A stretch of 55,642 nt of DNA from Betaproteobacteria bacterium (GCA_012026675.1 VEPA01000119.1:1-55642); one strand, 5' to 3'; positions 7,886 through 17,652 are shown, counted from the first letter of the stretch. Numbers and translations are program-made. Notes: generated from the sequence alone by a model not told the origin.

Positions 7886-9709
7886 TCAGCCGTCAGGATT
7901 TGCGCAGCCGTTACGTTTGTAGATGTATTGCGCCCATGCACGCATGCCGCGTGCAGCCTGACTACCTTGATCGCTGATGAGCCAGTCGCGCACAGGGACA
8001 ACAAAACCGGTTTTGGGCTTGTTGATCAGCGCAGCAGGCAGTTGCGGGGCCATGGCCGCAGCAATTTCCGGCTTGGAGATGCCGGGGTGTGTGGCGAACC
8101 AGGGTGCCATCGCCTTGAGCAGGGGAATGTCGAGAAACGGTACGCGGACTTCCAGCGATTGCGCCATGCTGGACCAGTCGGTATCGCGCAGCAACTGATT
8201 GCGCATGTACCAGGACATCTCTAGGGCGGAGACGCTGAGACGCAATTGGTGAGCAGCGAGCGGGGAACGATGCGCCGTGCCATTCAGATGCTCGACCGTC
8301 TGCAGATCCTGCAGCCCCTGCCGCGCCATTTCGGGATCGAGCACCCTGGGCAGTTCCCAAGGCAAGTAGAGACCGCGCCGCAAAAGATAGGCACCGCCGA
8401 GGGTGGCGCCGTATTCAAGCAGACCGGCATATTTGGGCGAAGTGTGCCGCCCAACCAAGGGCGCGGAGAACTTGCGGATGGCCCGGCCAAGACCGGGCAT
8501 GGCCGAAAAACAGCCGGCCAGCTGCGTGATGCGCGGCAGCTCGGCGAAGCTGGGGTAGGAGGCGAGGAGTTCGTCCCCACCCAGGCCGGATAACGCAACC
8601 TTGAAACCCTGCGAGGCGGCCGCGCGCGACACAAACCAGGTATTGACGCCATCGATCGAGGGCTGGTCCATGGCCGCAAGGAGTTTCTCCCTGTCTTCGG
8701 CAAAGTCGCCCTGCCTGACCATGATGGTGGCGTGGCGGGTGCCGAGTTTCGCCGCCAGCAGTTCGGCCAGGGGCGCTTCGTCATTTCCGGTATCGGCATA
8801 TTCGGCAAAGGCCAACGTCATTGAATGCGGGCGGTCACCGCCGGCGGTGGCGAGGGTCGCAATCATGGCCGAATCGAGCCCGGCAGAAAGGAACAGACCG
8901 ACCGGGACATCGGCGATGCGATGCGCCCGGATGCTGTCGCGGAAGGCCTCGGCAAAAACTTCCAGCGCTTCGGCGCGGCTGCCCGTTGCGGGATTGTCGG
9001 CCGCATCGCGCAGGATATCGGCGATCAGGCAATACGGGATCGGCTGCCCTGCTGCCCCTTTTTGCGTTACCCGCAGGAGGTGTCCAGCCGGCAGATTGCG
9101 GATGCCGCGGTAAAGCGTCCATGGCTCGGGCACGCTGCCCCAGAGGAAGAATCCGGCATGCCCGGCCGGCTCCGGCGCGGTATTGATCTGCCCTCCCGCC
9201 AGCAACGCCTTGACTTGCGAGGCCAGCCGGAAGGTCCGGCCGTCGTCGGCGTAGTACAGCGGCTTGATGCCGAAGGGGTCGCGGGCTAGTAGCAGGGTTT
9301 GCTTGCAGGCATCCCACAGGGCAAAGGCGAACATGCCGCGCAGCTCGCCCAGCATGGCCTCGCCCTTTTCGGCATAGAGGTGGAGCAGAACCTCGGTATC
9401 GGATTCGGTACGGAACACCCGGCCCCTGGCTTCGAGATGCTTTTTCAGTGCGCGGTAGTTGTAGATTTCGCCGTTGAAGCTGACGACCAGTTGGCCATCG
9501 GCACTAGCCATGGGCTGGGCAGCGCGATCGGACAGGTCGATGATGGACAGCCGCCGATGTGCGAGACCCACCCGGTTGTCGGGTGAATACCATTCACCGC
9601 TGCCGTCCGGCCCGCGCGCGGCCATGTGGTCGCGGATGCTGCGCAACTGGTCGCGGTCAAGCGGCGGCGCTGCGTCATGGTAAGTGAAAATTCCGGCAAT
9701 ACCGCACAT
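7886..9709 (-). CDS. asnB: Glutamine-hydrolysing asparagine synthase (AsnB)
   Basis: 607 residues from ATG 9709; the frame is open to 9778, but the mature N-terminus must be Met-Cys because Cys2 (MCGIAGIF) is the glutaminase nucleophile. The N-terminal class II amidotransferase domain has HRRLSIIDLS and FNGEIYNY. The synthetase domain has the PP-loop LFLSAGLDSAMIAT and LSGLGGDELLASYPSF. It transfers glutamine amide nitrogen to a carboxylate activated by ATP. In O-antigen and EPS clusters such genes may amidate uronic acids rather than make asparagine; that is inference from context. It is the first gene of the minus-strand operon. Confidence 0.93.
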   Translation of the reverse strand: MCGIAGIFTYHDAAPPLDRDQLRSIRDHMAARGPDGSGEWYSPDNRVGLAHRRLSIIDLSDRAAQPMASADGQLVVSFNGEIYNYRALKKHLEARGRVFRTESDTEVLLHLYAEKGEAMLGELRGMFAFALWDACKQTLLLARDPFGIKPLYYADDGRTFRLASQVKALLAGGQINTAPEPAGHAGFFLWGSVPEPWTLYRGIRNLPAGHLLRVTQKGAAGQPIPYCLIADILRDAADNPATGSRAEALEVFAEAFRDSIRAHRIADVPVGLFLSAGLDSAMIATLATAGGDRPHSMTLAFAEYADTGNDEAPLAELLAAKLGTRHATIMVRQGDFAEDREKLLAAMDQPSIDGVNTWFVSRAAASQGFKVALSGLGGDELLASYPSFAELPRITQLAGCFSAMPGLGRAIRKFSAPLVGRHTSPKYAGLLEYGATLGGAYLLRRGLYLPWELPRVLDPEMARQGLQDLQTVEHLNGTAHRSPLAAHQLRLSVSALEMSWYMRNQLLRDTDWSSMAQSLEVRVPFLDIPLLKAMAPWFATHPGISKPEIAAAMAPQLPAALINKPKTGFVVPVRDWLISDQGSQAARGMRAWAQYIYKRNGCANPDG

Positions 9710-10039
9710 GTTCTTTACCGCTTTATGATTCCTAATGGCTGGGCAAGCGCCCGACAGCCAAAGGCTTGCGACCCTCACCCGGGCATTGATCCAGAAACTT
9801 GCGCATGCGGCGGACAGGCTACCGCGCTGCCGTCATGAAATCGGTTTTCCCCGTCAGCATTTCAGGCGACCGGGCATGATAATGCAGACGGCCTTGATCC
9901 GGGCAGCAAAGCGGGCTGAACATGGGTAATTGGGGGTCGGCGCTGGAGAGACGGCAGCTAGCAACTCCGTCTGGTATCGTGAAAAAATTTATCCTGGATT
10001 TCCGGCGATAGCTTGTTTAAGGATTGGGAAGGAGCTGCT
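9710..10039. other. Divergent intergenic region between asnB and the GT61 gene
   Basis: About 330 bases with no convincing gene. It must hold the promoter of the long minus-strand operon and perhaps that of the GT61 gene. I see no clear -35/-10 pair on either strand. Its right part contains one copy of a 21-base imperfect repeat (9937-9957) that recurs after the GT61 gene. Confidence 0.5.
9937..9957 (+). repeat. Left copy of 21-base imperfect direct repeat flanking the GT61 gene
   Basis: This copy and 11209-11229 agree at 18 of 21 positions (shared cores GGCGCTGG and GACGGCAG). The two copies enclose the GT61 gene with its flanks. They could be traces of an insertion or of recombination; the statistical weight is modest. 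Confidence 0.4.
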
Positions 10040-11068
10040 TTGAATCTATTGGAACCATTTCAGGTTCTCAGACCATCGCCGAAGGATATGTACCTGGCAG
10101 ATGCTGTCTTGTTTTCCCATGAATTTTCAAAGAATTTCCCAGCGGTACGGCTGCTTTCGTTTCGAAACTCCTGGATTCTCGGTGAAGGTTATGTCGTACC
10201 TCCGTGGTCTTTAGTTCCTATCTCCGAATGGTTCAATGAAAGGCAGTACGATCTCGTCCACCAATTCAAGACCGTCGTGAAAGTTCTTCTTTCACGAAAT
10301 TTGAGTCGCACTGTAATCGAGGTTCCCGAAGCGCTTGTCATCACCGACGAATTTTCCAACAGTTACTTTCATTGGTTAGCGGACTGCCTGCCAAGATTGT
10401 GGCTGGTCAGAAAGAATTGGCACAACTCGCTTTTAGTGCTTCCACGGCATCTGCAGGCTTGGCCTATTGTCAGAGACTCTCTGAATCTCATGGGTGCGAA
10501 CCAGTTTATGTTTCTTCGGCCTGGAGAAAAAGCGAAAGCGCATAAGGTTCTCTTGCCGGAAAGGATCGCGCCCACCGGAAACTTCCATCCTGCGGTAATG
10601 AGACAACTCCGGGAACATTTGATCAAAGCCGCTGGAGTGCCAAAGGTACAGAACCGCCGTCGACGCTTCTATATCAGCCGAAATAAGGCTCGCGGGCGAA
10701 GACTAAGGAATGAACACGAAGCCGAGCCGGTGTTCTCGAAATATGGATTCGAAACCGTTTTCCTGGAAGAGAAAAACTTCCAAGAACAGATCTGTTTACT
10801 GGCACAGGCCGAAGTCGTGGTGGCCGTGCACGGCGCAGGATTGACCAACGTCCTATTCATGAATCCGGGAAGCGCAGTCTTGGAACTCCGCCATTCCGGC
10901 GACGCACATAACAATTGCTACTTTTCTTTAGCCGGTGCTTTGGAGCTAAATTATTACTATCTTCATTGCCCTCCTGCTGTTCCTGGCGAAAACATGCGTA
11001 CAGCCGACTTGGTAGCAGATCTTGAGAAACTCGATTTCATTTTGGGCAAGATGGTCGGAAGCATATGA
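10040..11068 (+). CDS. GT61-family (DUF563) glycosyltransferase
   Basis: 342 residues from TTG 10040, chosen because AAGGAG sits five bases upstream; an in-frame TTG at 10013 has no ribosome site. Family signatures are EFSNSYFHWLADCLPRLW, FYISRNKARGRRLRNE (Arg pair) and VHGAGLTNVLFMNPGSAVLE, the HGAGLTN block being diagnostic of GT61. Members transfer xylose, GlcNAc or other sugars. The gene stands alone between divergent asnB and wzm, is AT-rich, and is bracketed by a short repeat, which suggests separate acquisition. Confidence 0.85.
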   Translation: MNLLEPFQVLRPSPKDMYLADAVLFSHEFSKNFPAVRLLSFRNSWILGEGYVVPPWSLVPISEWFNERQYDLVHQFKTVVKVLLSRNLSRTVIEVPEALVITDEFSNSYFHWLADCLPRLWLVRKNWHNSLLVLPRHLQAWPIVRDSLNLMGANQFMFLRPGEKAKAHKVLLPERIAPTGNFHPAVMRQLREHLIKAAGVPKVQNRRRRFYISRNKARGRRLRNEHEAEPVFSKYGFETVFLEEKNFQEQICLLAQAEVVVAVHGAGLTNVLFMNPGSAVLELRHSGDAHNNCYFSLAGALELNYYYLHCPPAVPGENMRTADLVADLEKLDFILGKMVGSI

Positions 11069-11139
11069 AACCCGCAGAAGTGAGGCTGGCCCACCCTCTG
11101 GAATAAAGAATTTCTGGGAAAGTTCACTTTCATTGTGGG

Positions 11140-11155
11140 GCGGACTTCAGTCCGC
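11140..11155. repeat. REP-like palindrome downstream of GT61
   Basis: GCGGACTTCAGTCCGC is a 7+7 base inverted repeat with a two-base centre, 70 bases after the GT61 stop. It resembles the small intergenic palindromes spread in many proteobacterial genomes. No T-run follows, so it is not a standard terminator. Only one copy was seen in this window. Confidence 0.45.
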
Positions 11156-11208
11156 GATCCAACTGACGCCGGATCTGCAACGGCCTTACAAGACCTTCCA
11201 TTGAAGAG

Positions 11209-11229
11209 TTGGCGCTGGCGGGACGGCAG
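11209..11229 (+). repeat. Right copy of 21-base imperfect direct repeat flanking the GT61 gene
   Basis: It matches 9937-9957 at 18 of 21 positions and lies about 90 bases before the wzm start, on the other side of the GT61 gene. Confidence 0.4.
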
Positions 11230-11317
11230 GGGCACCGCTTAGCGCGCAATCGCACCCAGCTAATCGGCGTGGCTATAATCCGCAGCATGACTTACCATCC
11301 CTATTTTGCAAAGGCAT

Positions 11318-12226
11318 ATGGCTCGAGCGCTCCAGATCGCCGATCGAGATTTGATGCCGGCAACTGACAGCAAGCGATCGCTGCACCGCGCGGAGTCGGT
11401 CGATGACTCCGTTCTCGAGATTCTCCCGGAGCACGGATTTCCAAAGCTTGGTCTGAAAGAACTGTGGCGCGCGCGCCATCTGTTTCAGTTTTTTGTCTGG
11501 CGCGACATCAAGATCAGGTACGCACAAACGGTGCTGGGCATTCTATGGGTCTTGCTTCAGCCGATGGCGACGATGGTGATCTTCGCATTGGTCTTCGGCC
11601 GCTTGGCCGGTATTCCGTCTGACGGCGTCCCGTATCCCGCATTCGTGCTGGTAGGACTGGTGGCGTGGACGTTCTTCTCGAGTGCGGTTGTTGCCGCAAC
11701 CAACAGTTTGGTCGAACAGGCGAACGTGATTGGCAAAGTGTATTTTCCTCGCCTATTCGTCCCGCTAGCACCGATTGCCTCGGGGCTGCTAGACGCCGGG
11801 ATTGCGGTGACCTTGATGGTGCCCGTCCTCGCCATACTCAAACTGGTACCGAGCCTTGGCCCCCTACTTTTGCTCCCGCTACTGTTCCTGGTTGCTGCCG
11901 GCGCTGCAGCCGGCGTGGGCGCTGGGTTGGCCGCCCTGAATCTGCGTTACCGCGATTTCCGTTATCTTGTTCCGTTCCTTGTGCAAGGATGGATGTTTGC
12001 GTCGCCGGTGGTGTATCCGACATCACTCGTTCCAGAAGGCTACCGCTTACTTTACGCACTCAATCCAATGGTCGGAGTGATCGATGGCTGCCGATGGGCG
12101 ATTCTTGGCACACCAGCCCCTGGCATCGCCTTGGTCGGCATTTCGGCAGCTAGCGCAGCCGTACTGCTGTTAATCGGCTGTTTCTACTTCCGCTGGGCCG
12201 AACGAACGATGGTGGACGTGGGCTAG
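11318..12226 (+). CDS. wzm: ABC-2 polysaccharide exporter permease Wzm
   Basis: 302 residues from ATG 11318 (AAGG four bases upstream); TTG 11306 and ATG 11354 are alternatives. The cytoplasmic N-terminus ends in LFQFFVWRDIKIRYAQTVLG, the conserved amphipathic helix of Wzm/TagG-type permeases. About six membrane helices follow, with LNLRYRDFRYLVPF and the SPVVYP loop. It pairs with Wzt, whose GTG starts two bases after this stop, to export undecaprenyl-PP-linked glycans across the inner membrane. Confidence 0.92.
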   Translation: MARALQIADRDLMPATDSKRSLHRAESVDDSVLEILPEHGFPKLGLKELWRARHLFQFFVWRDIKIRYAQTVLGILWVLLQPMATMVIFALVFGRLAGIPSDGVPYPAFVLVGLVAWTFFSSAVVAATNSLVEQANVIGKVYFPRLFVPLAPIASGLLDAGIAVTLMVPVLAILKLVPSLGPLLLLPLLFLVAAGAAAGVGAGLAALNLRYRDFRYLVPFLVQGWMFASPVVYPTSLVPEGYRLLYALNPMVGVIDGCRWAILGTPAPGIALVGISAASAAVLLLIGCFYFRWAERTMVDVG

Positions 12227-12228
12227 AA

Positions 12229-13485
12229 GTGAGCGCGCGAATCGTTGCCGAGGGGTTGGGAAAGCGCTACGCAATCGGACGAGCCGACGCCCAGTATCGG
12301 ACGCTCCGCGAGGATCTGATGGGGGCGGTGGCTGCGCCCTGGCGGGCGCTCGCGCGCCAAGGCCACCGCTCCGAGGAGACCGGGAGCAGCGATATCTGGG
12401 CACTTCGCGACGCTTCGTTCGAAGTAGCCGACAGCGAAGTGTTCGGAATCATCGGCCGCAACGGCGCGGGCAAGAGCACACTCCTCAAGCTTCTCTCTCG
12501 GATCGTGATGCCCACTACCGGGCGTGCGATAGTCCGGGGGCGTGTCGGCACTCTGCTCGAGGTCGGCGCCGGGTTTCATCCCGAACTGACGGGCCGAGAC
12601 AATGTATACCTCAGTGGCTCGATTCTCGGGATGACGCGTGAGGAGATCACGCGCAAGTTCGACGAAATCGTGGACTTTTCAGGGGTCGAGAGATTCCTGG
12701 ATACACCGGTCAAGCGGTACTCGACCGGGATGTACCTGCGCCTCGCTTTTGCCGTCGCAGCGCACCTCGAAGCCGACATTCTGATCGTGGATGAAGTCCT
12801 CGCCGTAGGTGACGCGGAGTTTCAAATGAAGTGCCTGGGGCGGATGCAGGCGGTGGCGGGTGAGGGGCGGACCGTGCTGTTCGTGAGCCATAACATGGCC
12901 GCGGTACGGTCGCTGTGTCATCGAGCGTGCGTGTTAGATACTGGACGAATCGTGCGAACCGGCGATGTACACGACTGTATTGGGTACTACTTGCAGTGGC
13001 ACGTCGACCGACAGGACCCGGTCATACAATTCGACACGCCCGCAGGGCGGGGCCCCCGCATGACGAGCGCGGTACTGCTCTGCGAAGGTCGGCCCGCTAT
13101 CCGGATACTCATGGGCAACATTCTTGGCATTCAAGTATCGTTCCGAAGCGACGCTCCGCTCCATGTGCCGCGTGTCGGGTTCATCGTAACCAACGAAGCG
13201 GGGGCCGCTGTGTTGAGCGCGAATAACCGGTACCAGTCATCGCCACGATATGACACGCCCGTTCAATCCGGAACGATTTCTCTCGAGCTCGGCGCGGTCC
13301 CGCTGATGCCGGGGCGCTATTCCGTATCTCTGTTCCTGGGCGATGCGCCGGGACACGATTCTCACGTTGCCGAACACGCCCTTTGGTTCGAGGTCCTCGA
13401 ACAAGACTTGTGGGGGACGGGGCTAGGCCCGGATTCCGGCGCGTCGCAGTTGTGGTGGCCAACGAGGTTTCACTTTTCGCTATAG
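12229..13485 (+). CDS. wzt: ABC exporter ATPase Wzt with C-terminal cargo-binding domain
   Basis: 418 residues from GTG 12229. The ATPase half has Walker A GRNGAGKST (about residue 77), the signature YSTGMYLRLAFA, Walker B ADILIVDEVLAVGD and the H-loop VSHNM. After about residue 240 comes a roughly 170-residue domain of the Wzt C-terminal type. In characterised systems (E. coli O9a) that domain recognises a chemically capped chain end before export. With methyltransferases just downstream, a methyl-capped polymer is plausible, but this is inference. Confidence 0.92.
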   Translation: MSARIVAEGLGKRYAIGRADAQYRTLREDLMGAVAAPWRALARQGHRSEETGSSDIWALRDASFEVADSEVFGIIGRNGAGKSTLLKLLSRIVMPTTGRAIVRGRVGTLLEVGAGFHPELTGRDNVYLSGSILGMTREEITRKFDEIVDFSGVERFLDTPVKRYSTGMYLRLAFAVAAHLEADILIVDEVLAVGDAEFQMKCLGRMQAVAGEGRTVLFVSHNMAAVRSLCHRACVLDTGRIVRTGDVHDCIGYYLQWHVDRQDPVIQFDTPAGRGPRMTSAVLLCEGRPAIRILMGNILGIQVSFRSDAPLHVPRVGFIVTNEAGAAVLSANNRYQSSPRYDTPVQSGTISLELGAVPLMPGRYSVSLFLGDAPGHDSHVAEHALWFEVLEQDLWGTGLGPDSGASQLWWPTRFHFSL

Positions 13486-13496
13486 CCGGTATCGCC

Positions 13497-14912
13497 ATGA
13501 TCCCATACGATGATCAATCGTTCCTCAACGAACAGAAAGGTGCACATCCGCCAACAAGTCAGAAGCTGAACATATCAGGCAACATGACTGGCACGAACGA
13601 GGAGAGTCGGTCTCAACCCATTGTTGGTATCTTGATCGCGGATGCATTCGATGAATGGCTAGAAGAACTGGGAATATCGCTCGATGCATTTAGTAACCAG
13701 ATGATGGGATCATGGGTGTTCAATTATATTCAGGCCCTGCAAACGGTTGGAGTGCGACCGATTCTCTTCTGCGTAAGCGCGAAAGTAAGTACATTGACAC
13801 GGAAGACGCATCGCCCGACAGGCGCAATGATTATTGTGTTGCCTACGCCGACAATATCCCAGCAATTGAAACAGTGGCTGCCCAATGACATTGTTACAGT
13901 CACCGGCGATTGCTGGCATGAGATTTCGATCGAAGTGTTAAAGCGCGCGTGGAAAAGACTCGTGTTGCTCTTCATTGGGTTTCTTTCCACCCCGCTAATC
14001 ATACTGTTCAGGGAACTCCAGCGGGAAGGCTGTCGATCTCTTCTTGTTCAAGAGTATGAGTCGATTCGCTTCGACCTCTGCGTGTTGGTCGGAAGATTAA
14101 AAGGTGTACAGGTGTTTGGTACTTTTACGGGTGGCGGTCCCGTAAGGCGGTTCAGCCTGCCTCTTCACCGACTTGCACTAGGTCTTTGCGCCGGATTCGC
14201 TATTGGAGCCAGAGGCGAGGCCAATCGGGTCAGGACCCAATATCGATCCCCGAAAGAAACAGTGTCACTGATTTACTCGCCTGTCGATCTTGACGTCTTT
14301 TATCCTAGTCCGCGAGACGAAGGGCGGAAGTTGCTCAGGATTCCCTCGCACGTCAAGGTGGCGATGTACCACGGAAGGATCGACGTTTCGTACAAAGGCT
14401 TAGATGTGTTGTTAAATGCATGGAGACTGGTCTGTCAAAGCTTCCCAGAGCAGAACATTCGTCTCATACTTATCGGAACTGGAACTGATGACAAGGCACT
14501 CTCCCAACTTCTTGCTGACATGGAACTTCAGGGCGTTGAGTGGCACAACCAATGGGTTAATGATCGCGACCTGATTCGTCGCTATCTGTCGTCTGCCGAC
14601 GTCTATGTGTTCCCGTCACGCGGAGATGCCTGTCCCAATGCAGTTATCGAAGCGATGGCCTGCGGGTTACCCATTGTGGCTTCGGATGTAAATGGCATAG
14701 CAGACATACTCGAAGGTGGCGAACATTCCGGCGGCGTGCTAGTGCCACCTGGCGACGCTCTTGCCCTTGCGGAAGCATTAGGCCGTATTTTGGACAATCA
14801 ATCGTTGGCTAACGAGCTTGGTCGTCGTGCGCGATGCAGGGTAGAAGAGAGCTTCTCGATGGAAGTAGTCGGCAAGCAGTTGGACTCCTTTCTCATGGAT
14901 GGTCGCCAATGA
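13497..14912 (+). CDS. GT4-type glycosyltransferase
   Basis: 471 residues from ATG 13497, 12 bases after the wzt stop; the first beta strand (PIVGILIADAF) begins near residue 44, so ATG 13584 is an equally good start. The frame is also open further upstream inside wzt, which I discount. The C-terminal half has YKGLDVLLNAW and FPSRGDACPNAVIEAMACG, where the first Glu of EX7E is Asp-Ala. The rest is standard GT4. It should extend the glycan exported by Wzm/Wzt. Confidence 0.85.
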   Translation: MIPYDDQSFLNEQKGAHPPTSQKLNISGNMTGTNEESRSQPIVGILIADAFDEWLEELGISLDAFSNQMMGSWVFNYIQALQTVGVRPILFCVSAKVSTLTRKTHRPTGAMIIVLPTPTISQQLKQWLPNDIVTVTGDCWHEISIEVLKRAWKRLVLLFIGFLSTPLIILFRELQREGCRSLLVQEYESIRFDLCVLVGRLKGVQVFGTFTGGGPVRRFSLPLHRLALGLCAGFAIGARGEANRVRTQYRSPKETVSLIYSPVDLDVFYPSPRDEGRKLLRIPSHVKVAMYHGRIDVSYKGLDVLLNAWRLVCQSFPEQNIRLILIGTGTDDKALSQLLADMELQGVEWHNQWVNDRDLIRRYLSSADVYVFPSRGDACPNAVIEAMACGLPIVASDVNGIADILEGGEHSGGVLVPPGDALALAEALGRILDNQSLANELGRRARCRVEESFSMEVVGKQLDSFLMDGRQ

Positions 14913-15664
14913 CCTACTCCTCATCTTTTTTTGATGGGATTGTTCCGGAATCACTATCATCCGCAAAGGTTGTGGTGCCTCTCGTGATAGATCTTGTCGG
15001 CCCGGCAAGTGTTGTGGACATTGGGTGCGCAACAGGCGCATGGCTGTCTGTGTTTCGTGAACATAAAATAAACCACACGATTGGGATTGACGGAGAATAC
15101 GTTGATCGGTCCAGGCTTCTTATTCCCCTCGACTGTTTCATGTCAATGGACCTTGCAAAACCTTTCTCACTCTCGGACCGATTCGATCTAGCCATGTCGC
15201 TAGAAGTCGCAGAACACTTGCCAACAGAAAGTGCGAGTGGTTTTGTGAGGGCACTGTGTCAATTGGCGCCTATTGTGCTTTTCTCTGCAGCGATTCCTGG
15301 GCAAGGTGGCGAACAGCATGTGAATGAACAGTGGCCTGAATATTGGCGGCAACTATTTGCCGGGCAAAACTTTCGCATGTTTGATCCATTCCGTCCGGCA
15401 CTGATGCACGATGGGCGTGTGGCTTCCTGGTATCGGCAAAACATCTTCCTGTTCATCCGCAATGACCATATTGAGACGAACCACCGGTTCATGCAACTCC
15501 CGGAAGTAAAGGACGCCAATGGCCTATTGCTAATCGACGGTGGTCATCTCTTGGGCATGTACGCGGCCCTCGAATGTCGTGCTCATACACCATTGATGAG
15601 ACGCCCGTATAATTTTTTTCGGCGTTTATTCTTGAAGAGGCCGGTTGCGGCAAAGCCAGAATGA
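14909..15664 (+). CDS. Class I SAM methyltransferase
   Basis: 251 residues from ATG 14909, which overlaps the upstream stop as ATGA. Motif I is VVDIGCATGAWLSVF (about residue 36), with the acidic residue IGIDGEY after strand 2 and SLEVAEHLP as motif III. This is a Methyltransf_23-like protein. Its place right behind Wzt and a glycosyltransferase makes a sugar or chain-end methylation role likely; substrate unknown. Confidence 0.82.
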   Translation: MTYSSSFFDGIVPESLSSAKVVVPLVIDLVGPASVVDIGCATGAWLSVFREHKINHTIGIDGEYVDRSRLLIPLDCFMSMDLAKPFSLSDRFDLAMSLEVAEHLPTESASGFVRALCQLAPIVLFSAAIPGQGGEQHVNEQWPEYWRQLFAGQNFRMFDPFRPALMHDGRVASWYRQNIFLFIRNDHIETNHRFMQLPEVKDANGLLLIDGGHLLGMYAALECRAHTPLMRRPYNFFRRLFLKRPVAAKPE

Positions 15665-16659
15665 GGAAAGGCGGTGTACTAGCAGATCGTCGTCGGCTTG
15701 ACGCTCCTCTAATATCGGTGGTAATGCCGGTTTACAACGTCGAACGTTATGTGGCCGAAGCAGTAGAAAGTATTTTGACGCAAACTTTTCAGGATTTTGA
15801 ATTCTTGATTTTTGATGATGGGTCCAACGATGGCTCCCTCACAATTCTTAAAGAGTATGCAAACCACGACAAGCGTATCCAATTATTCGCTAAACCTCAC
15901 CAGGGTTATGTTCCATGGCTCAACGAGGGCATTAAGATGGCACGGGGAGAGTTCATCGCGAGAATGGACGCTGACGATGTTTCGCTTCCTCAGCGGTTTG
16001 TTCGTCAAATGCAACATCTGTGTCGGCATCCGGATTGTGTAGCCGTAGGATGCGACACGCTGATGATCGATCCTGACGGCGATGCACTTGGAAAGGTAAT
16101 ACATGATGTTGAGCACAAGGCCATTGAGTCTGATCTGCTGAATGGCGGTCTTGGCGTCATTGCGCATCCGACCTGCATGATGAGGCGTTCGACACTCTTG
16201 GCCATTGGTGGCTACAGAGAGGAATTTGAGTCGATTGAGGATTTTGACCTTTGGTTGAGGCTGGCTGAATTGGGATGCCTCGCGAACCTGCCTGAGGTTC
16301 TATTGAAATATCGTGTTCACTATACAAATGTGGTTTTTACTCAGGTCGACCGACAAAGACAGCACGCCGATCGAATCATTAATGAAGCCCGACTCCGGCG
16401 CGGACTAAAGCCACTTCCACATAGCATCTGGAGTTATACGGCGCCAACGTTTGTCGAGCGACACCAAAGCTGGGCTTCGCAAGCGTTGGGTTCAGGTTAT
16501 CAGCGAACAGCGCTCAAGCATGCGTTCATCTCGTTGCGTAAGGCTCCGTTTTCTCCGAGATCGTGGTTGACCCTGTGTGTAAGTGCACTTCCGAAAAGCC
16601 TCAGGCAACTATTGAAGGCAACACTCGTATCGGCAGGCCTGTGGACAGCTTCCCGGTAG
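15661..16659 (+). CDS. GT2-family glycosyltransferase
   Basis: 332 residues, GT-A fold. ISVVMPVYNVERYVAEAV opens the domain, FLIFDDGSNDGS holds the nucleotide-binding Asp, and FIARMDADDVS is the DXD metal site. The ATG overlaps the upstream stop as ATGA. The C-terminal region (LWLRLAELG) holds the acceptor side. It adds a sugar from an NDP donor; donor unknown. Confidence 0.92.
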   Translation: MRKGGVLADRRRLDAPLISVVMPVYNVERYVAEAVESILTQTFQDFEFLIFDDGSNDGSLTILKEYANHDKRIQLFAKPHQGYVPWLNEGIKMARGEFIARMDADDVSLPQRFVRQMQHLCRHPDCVAVGCDTLMIDPDGDALGKVIHDVEHKAIESDLLNGGLGVIAHPTCMMRRSTLLAIGGYREEFESIEDFDLWLRLAELGCLANLPEVLLKYRVHYTNVVFTQVDRQRQHADRIINEARLRRGLKPLPHSIWSYTAPTFVERHQSWASQALGSGYQRTALKHAFISLRKAPFSPRSWLTLCVSALPKSLRQLLKATLVSAGLWTASR

Positions 16660-16665
16660 GTAATT

Positions 16666-17652
16666 ATGCAGCCAACCGGTGGTAGCACAACGCCGCGGGT
16701 CACGGCCATTGTCTGCACGCACAACCGAGCGGAACTGCTGCGCGGTTGCCTGGATACTTTGCTACGGCAAACTCTCGACCCTTCTGCCTACGAGATTGTG
16801 GTTGTCGACAACGCATCCACCGACGATACAGCAGCGGTCGTTGCTGAACTTCAGGCGCATCACGCGTCGCGAACAATCATACTCGCACGCGAGCCGCGCC
16901 TCGGGCTTTCTTACGCCCGCAACGCTGGCGTTCGTTTAGCACGTGCGCGGATCGTTGCGTTCGCCGATGACGATGACCTCGTACCGGAGCACTGGTTGGA
17001 GCATGGAGTGGACCTGTTCGATCGATTGGGTGAGTCTGCTATGAGCATCGGTGGCCCCGTATTTCCATGCTTTCTCCGAGCACCGCCAGATTGGTTTCTC
17101 GACCGCTATGAGACGTCAAGTTGGGGGGAGGAACCCCGCTACCTCGTATATGGGGAGTCGTTTGTCGGTAACAACGTGATGTTTCGTAGGGATGTGCTTC
17201 AAGCGCTCGGCGGATTCCCTGAACATATCGGGATGTTGGGCGCTTCGATGGCCTACGGCGAGGAGACTTGGGTGTACTGTCGGCTCTGGGAACAGGACAA
17301 ATCAGCGAAGTTCTTCTACTCTCCTACCCTGTATGTGCATCACTGCATTCCGCCGTGGAAGACTACTGTGACATATTGTATTCGCCGAGGATTTGCGGTC
17401 GGTCAGGCTACATGGGAACTGCAGCCGCCAAAATCCGTCGGTAGCGTTCGCTGGATGCCGCCCGCGATGCGAGCCTCTGTGGGTGTTGTGCGGGCGAGCA
17501 TACACGCGCTCGTACGGCTCCGTCGCCACAATCGTTGGCAGCGCTGGGCGGTGGAGGAATTGGGGCCGGTTGCTGAGGCCCTGGGTCGGCTGTCCTGGTG
17601 TTTTGGAAATCTTGTCAGTGTGCGTCAGCGTCCCGGCGGGCGAAAACGATAG
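16666..17652 (+). CDS. GT2-family glycosyltransferase
   Basis: 328 residues. VTAIVCTHNRAELLRGCLDT, EIVVVDNASTDDTA and IVAFADDDDLVP are the N-terminal strand, base-binding loop and DXD-type site of GT2 enzymes. FVGNNVMFRRDVLQALGGF and the GEETWVYCRL segment mark the acceptor side and catalytic acid. It starts six bases after the preceding stop. A 170-base gap without a gene follows. Confidence 0.92.
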   Translation: MQPTGGSTTPRVTAIVCTHNRAELLRGCLDTLLRQTLDPSAYEIVVVDNASTDDTAAVVAELQAHHASRTIILAREPRLGLSYARNAGVRLARARIVAFADDDDLVPEHWLEHGVDLFDRLGESAMSIGGPVFPCFLRAPPDWFLDRYETSSWGEEPRYLVYGESFVGNNVMFRRDVLQALGGFPEHIGMLGASMAYGEETWVYCRLWEQDKSAKFFYSPTLYVHHCIPPWKTTVTYCIRRGFAVGQATWELQPPKSVGSVRWMPPAMRASVGVVRASIHALVRLRRHNRWQRWAVEELGPVAEALGRLSWCFGNLVSVRQRPGGRKR

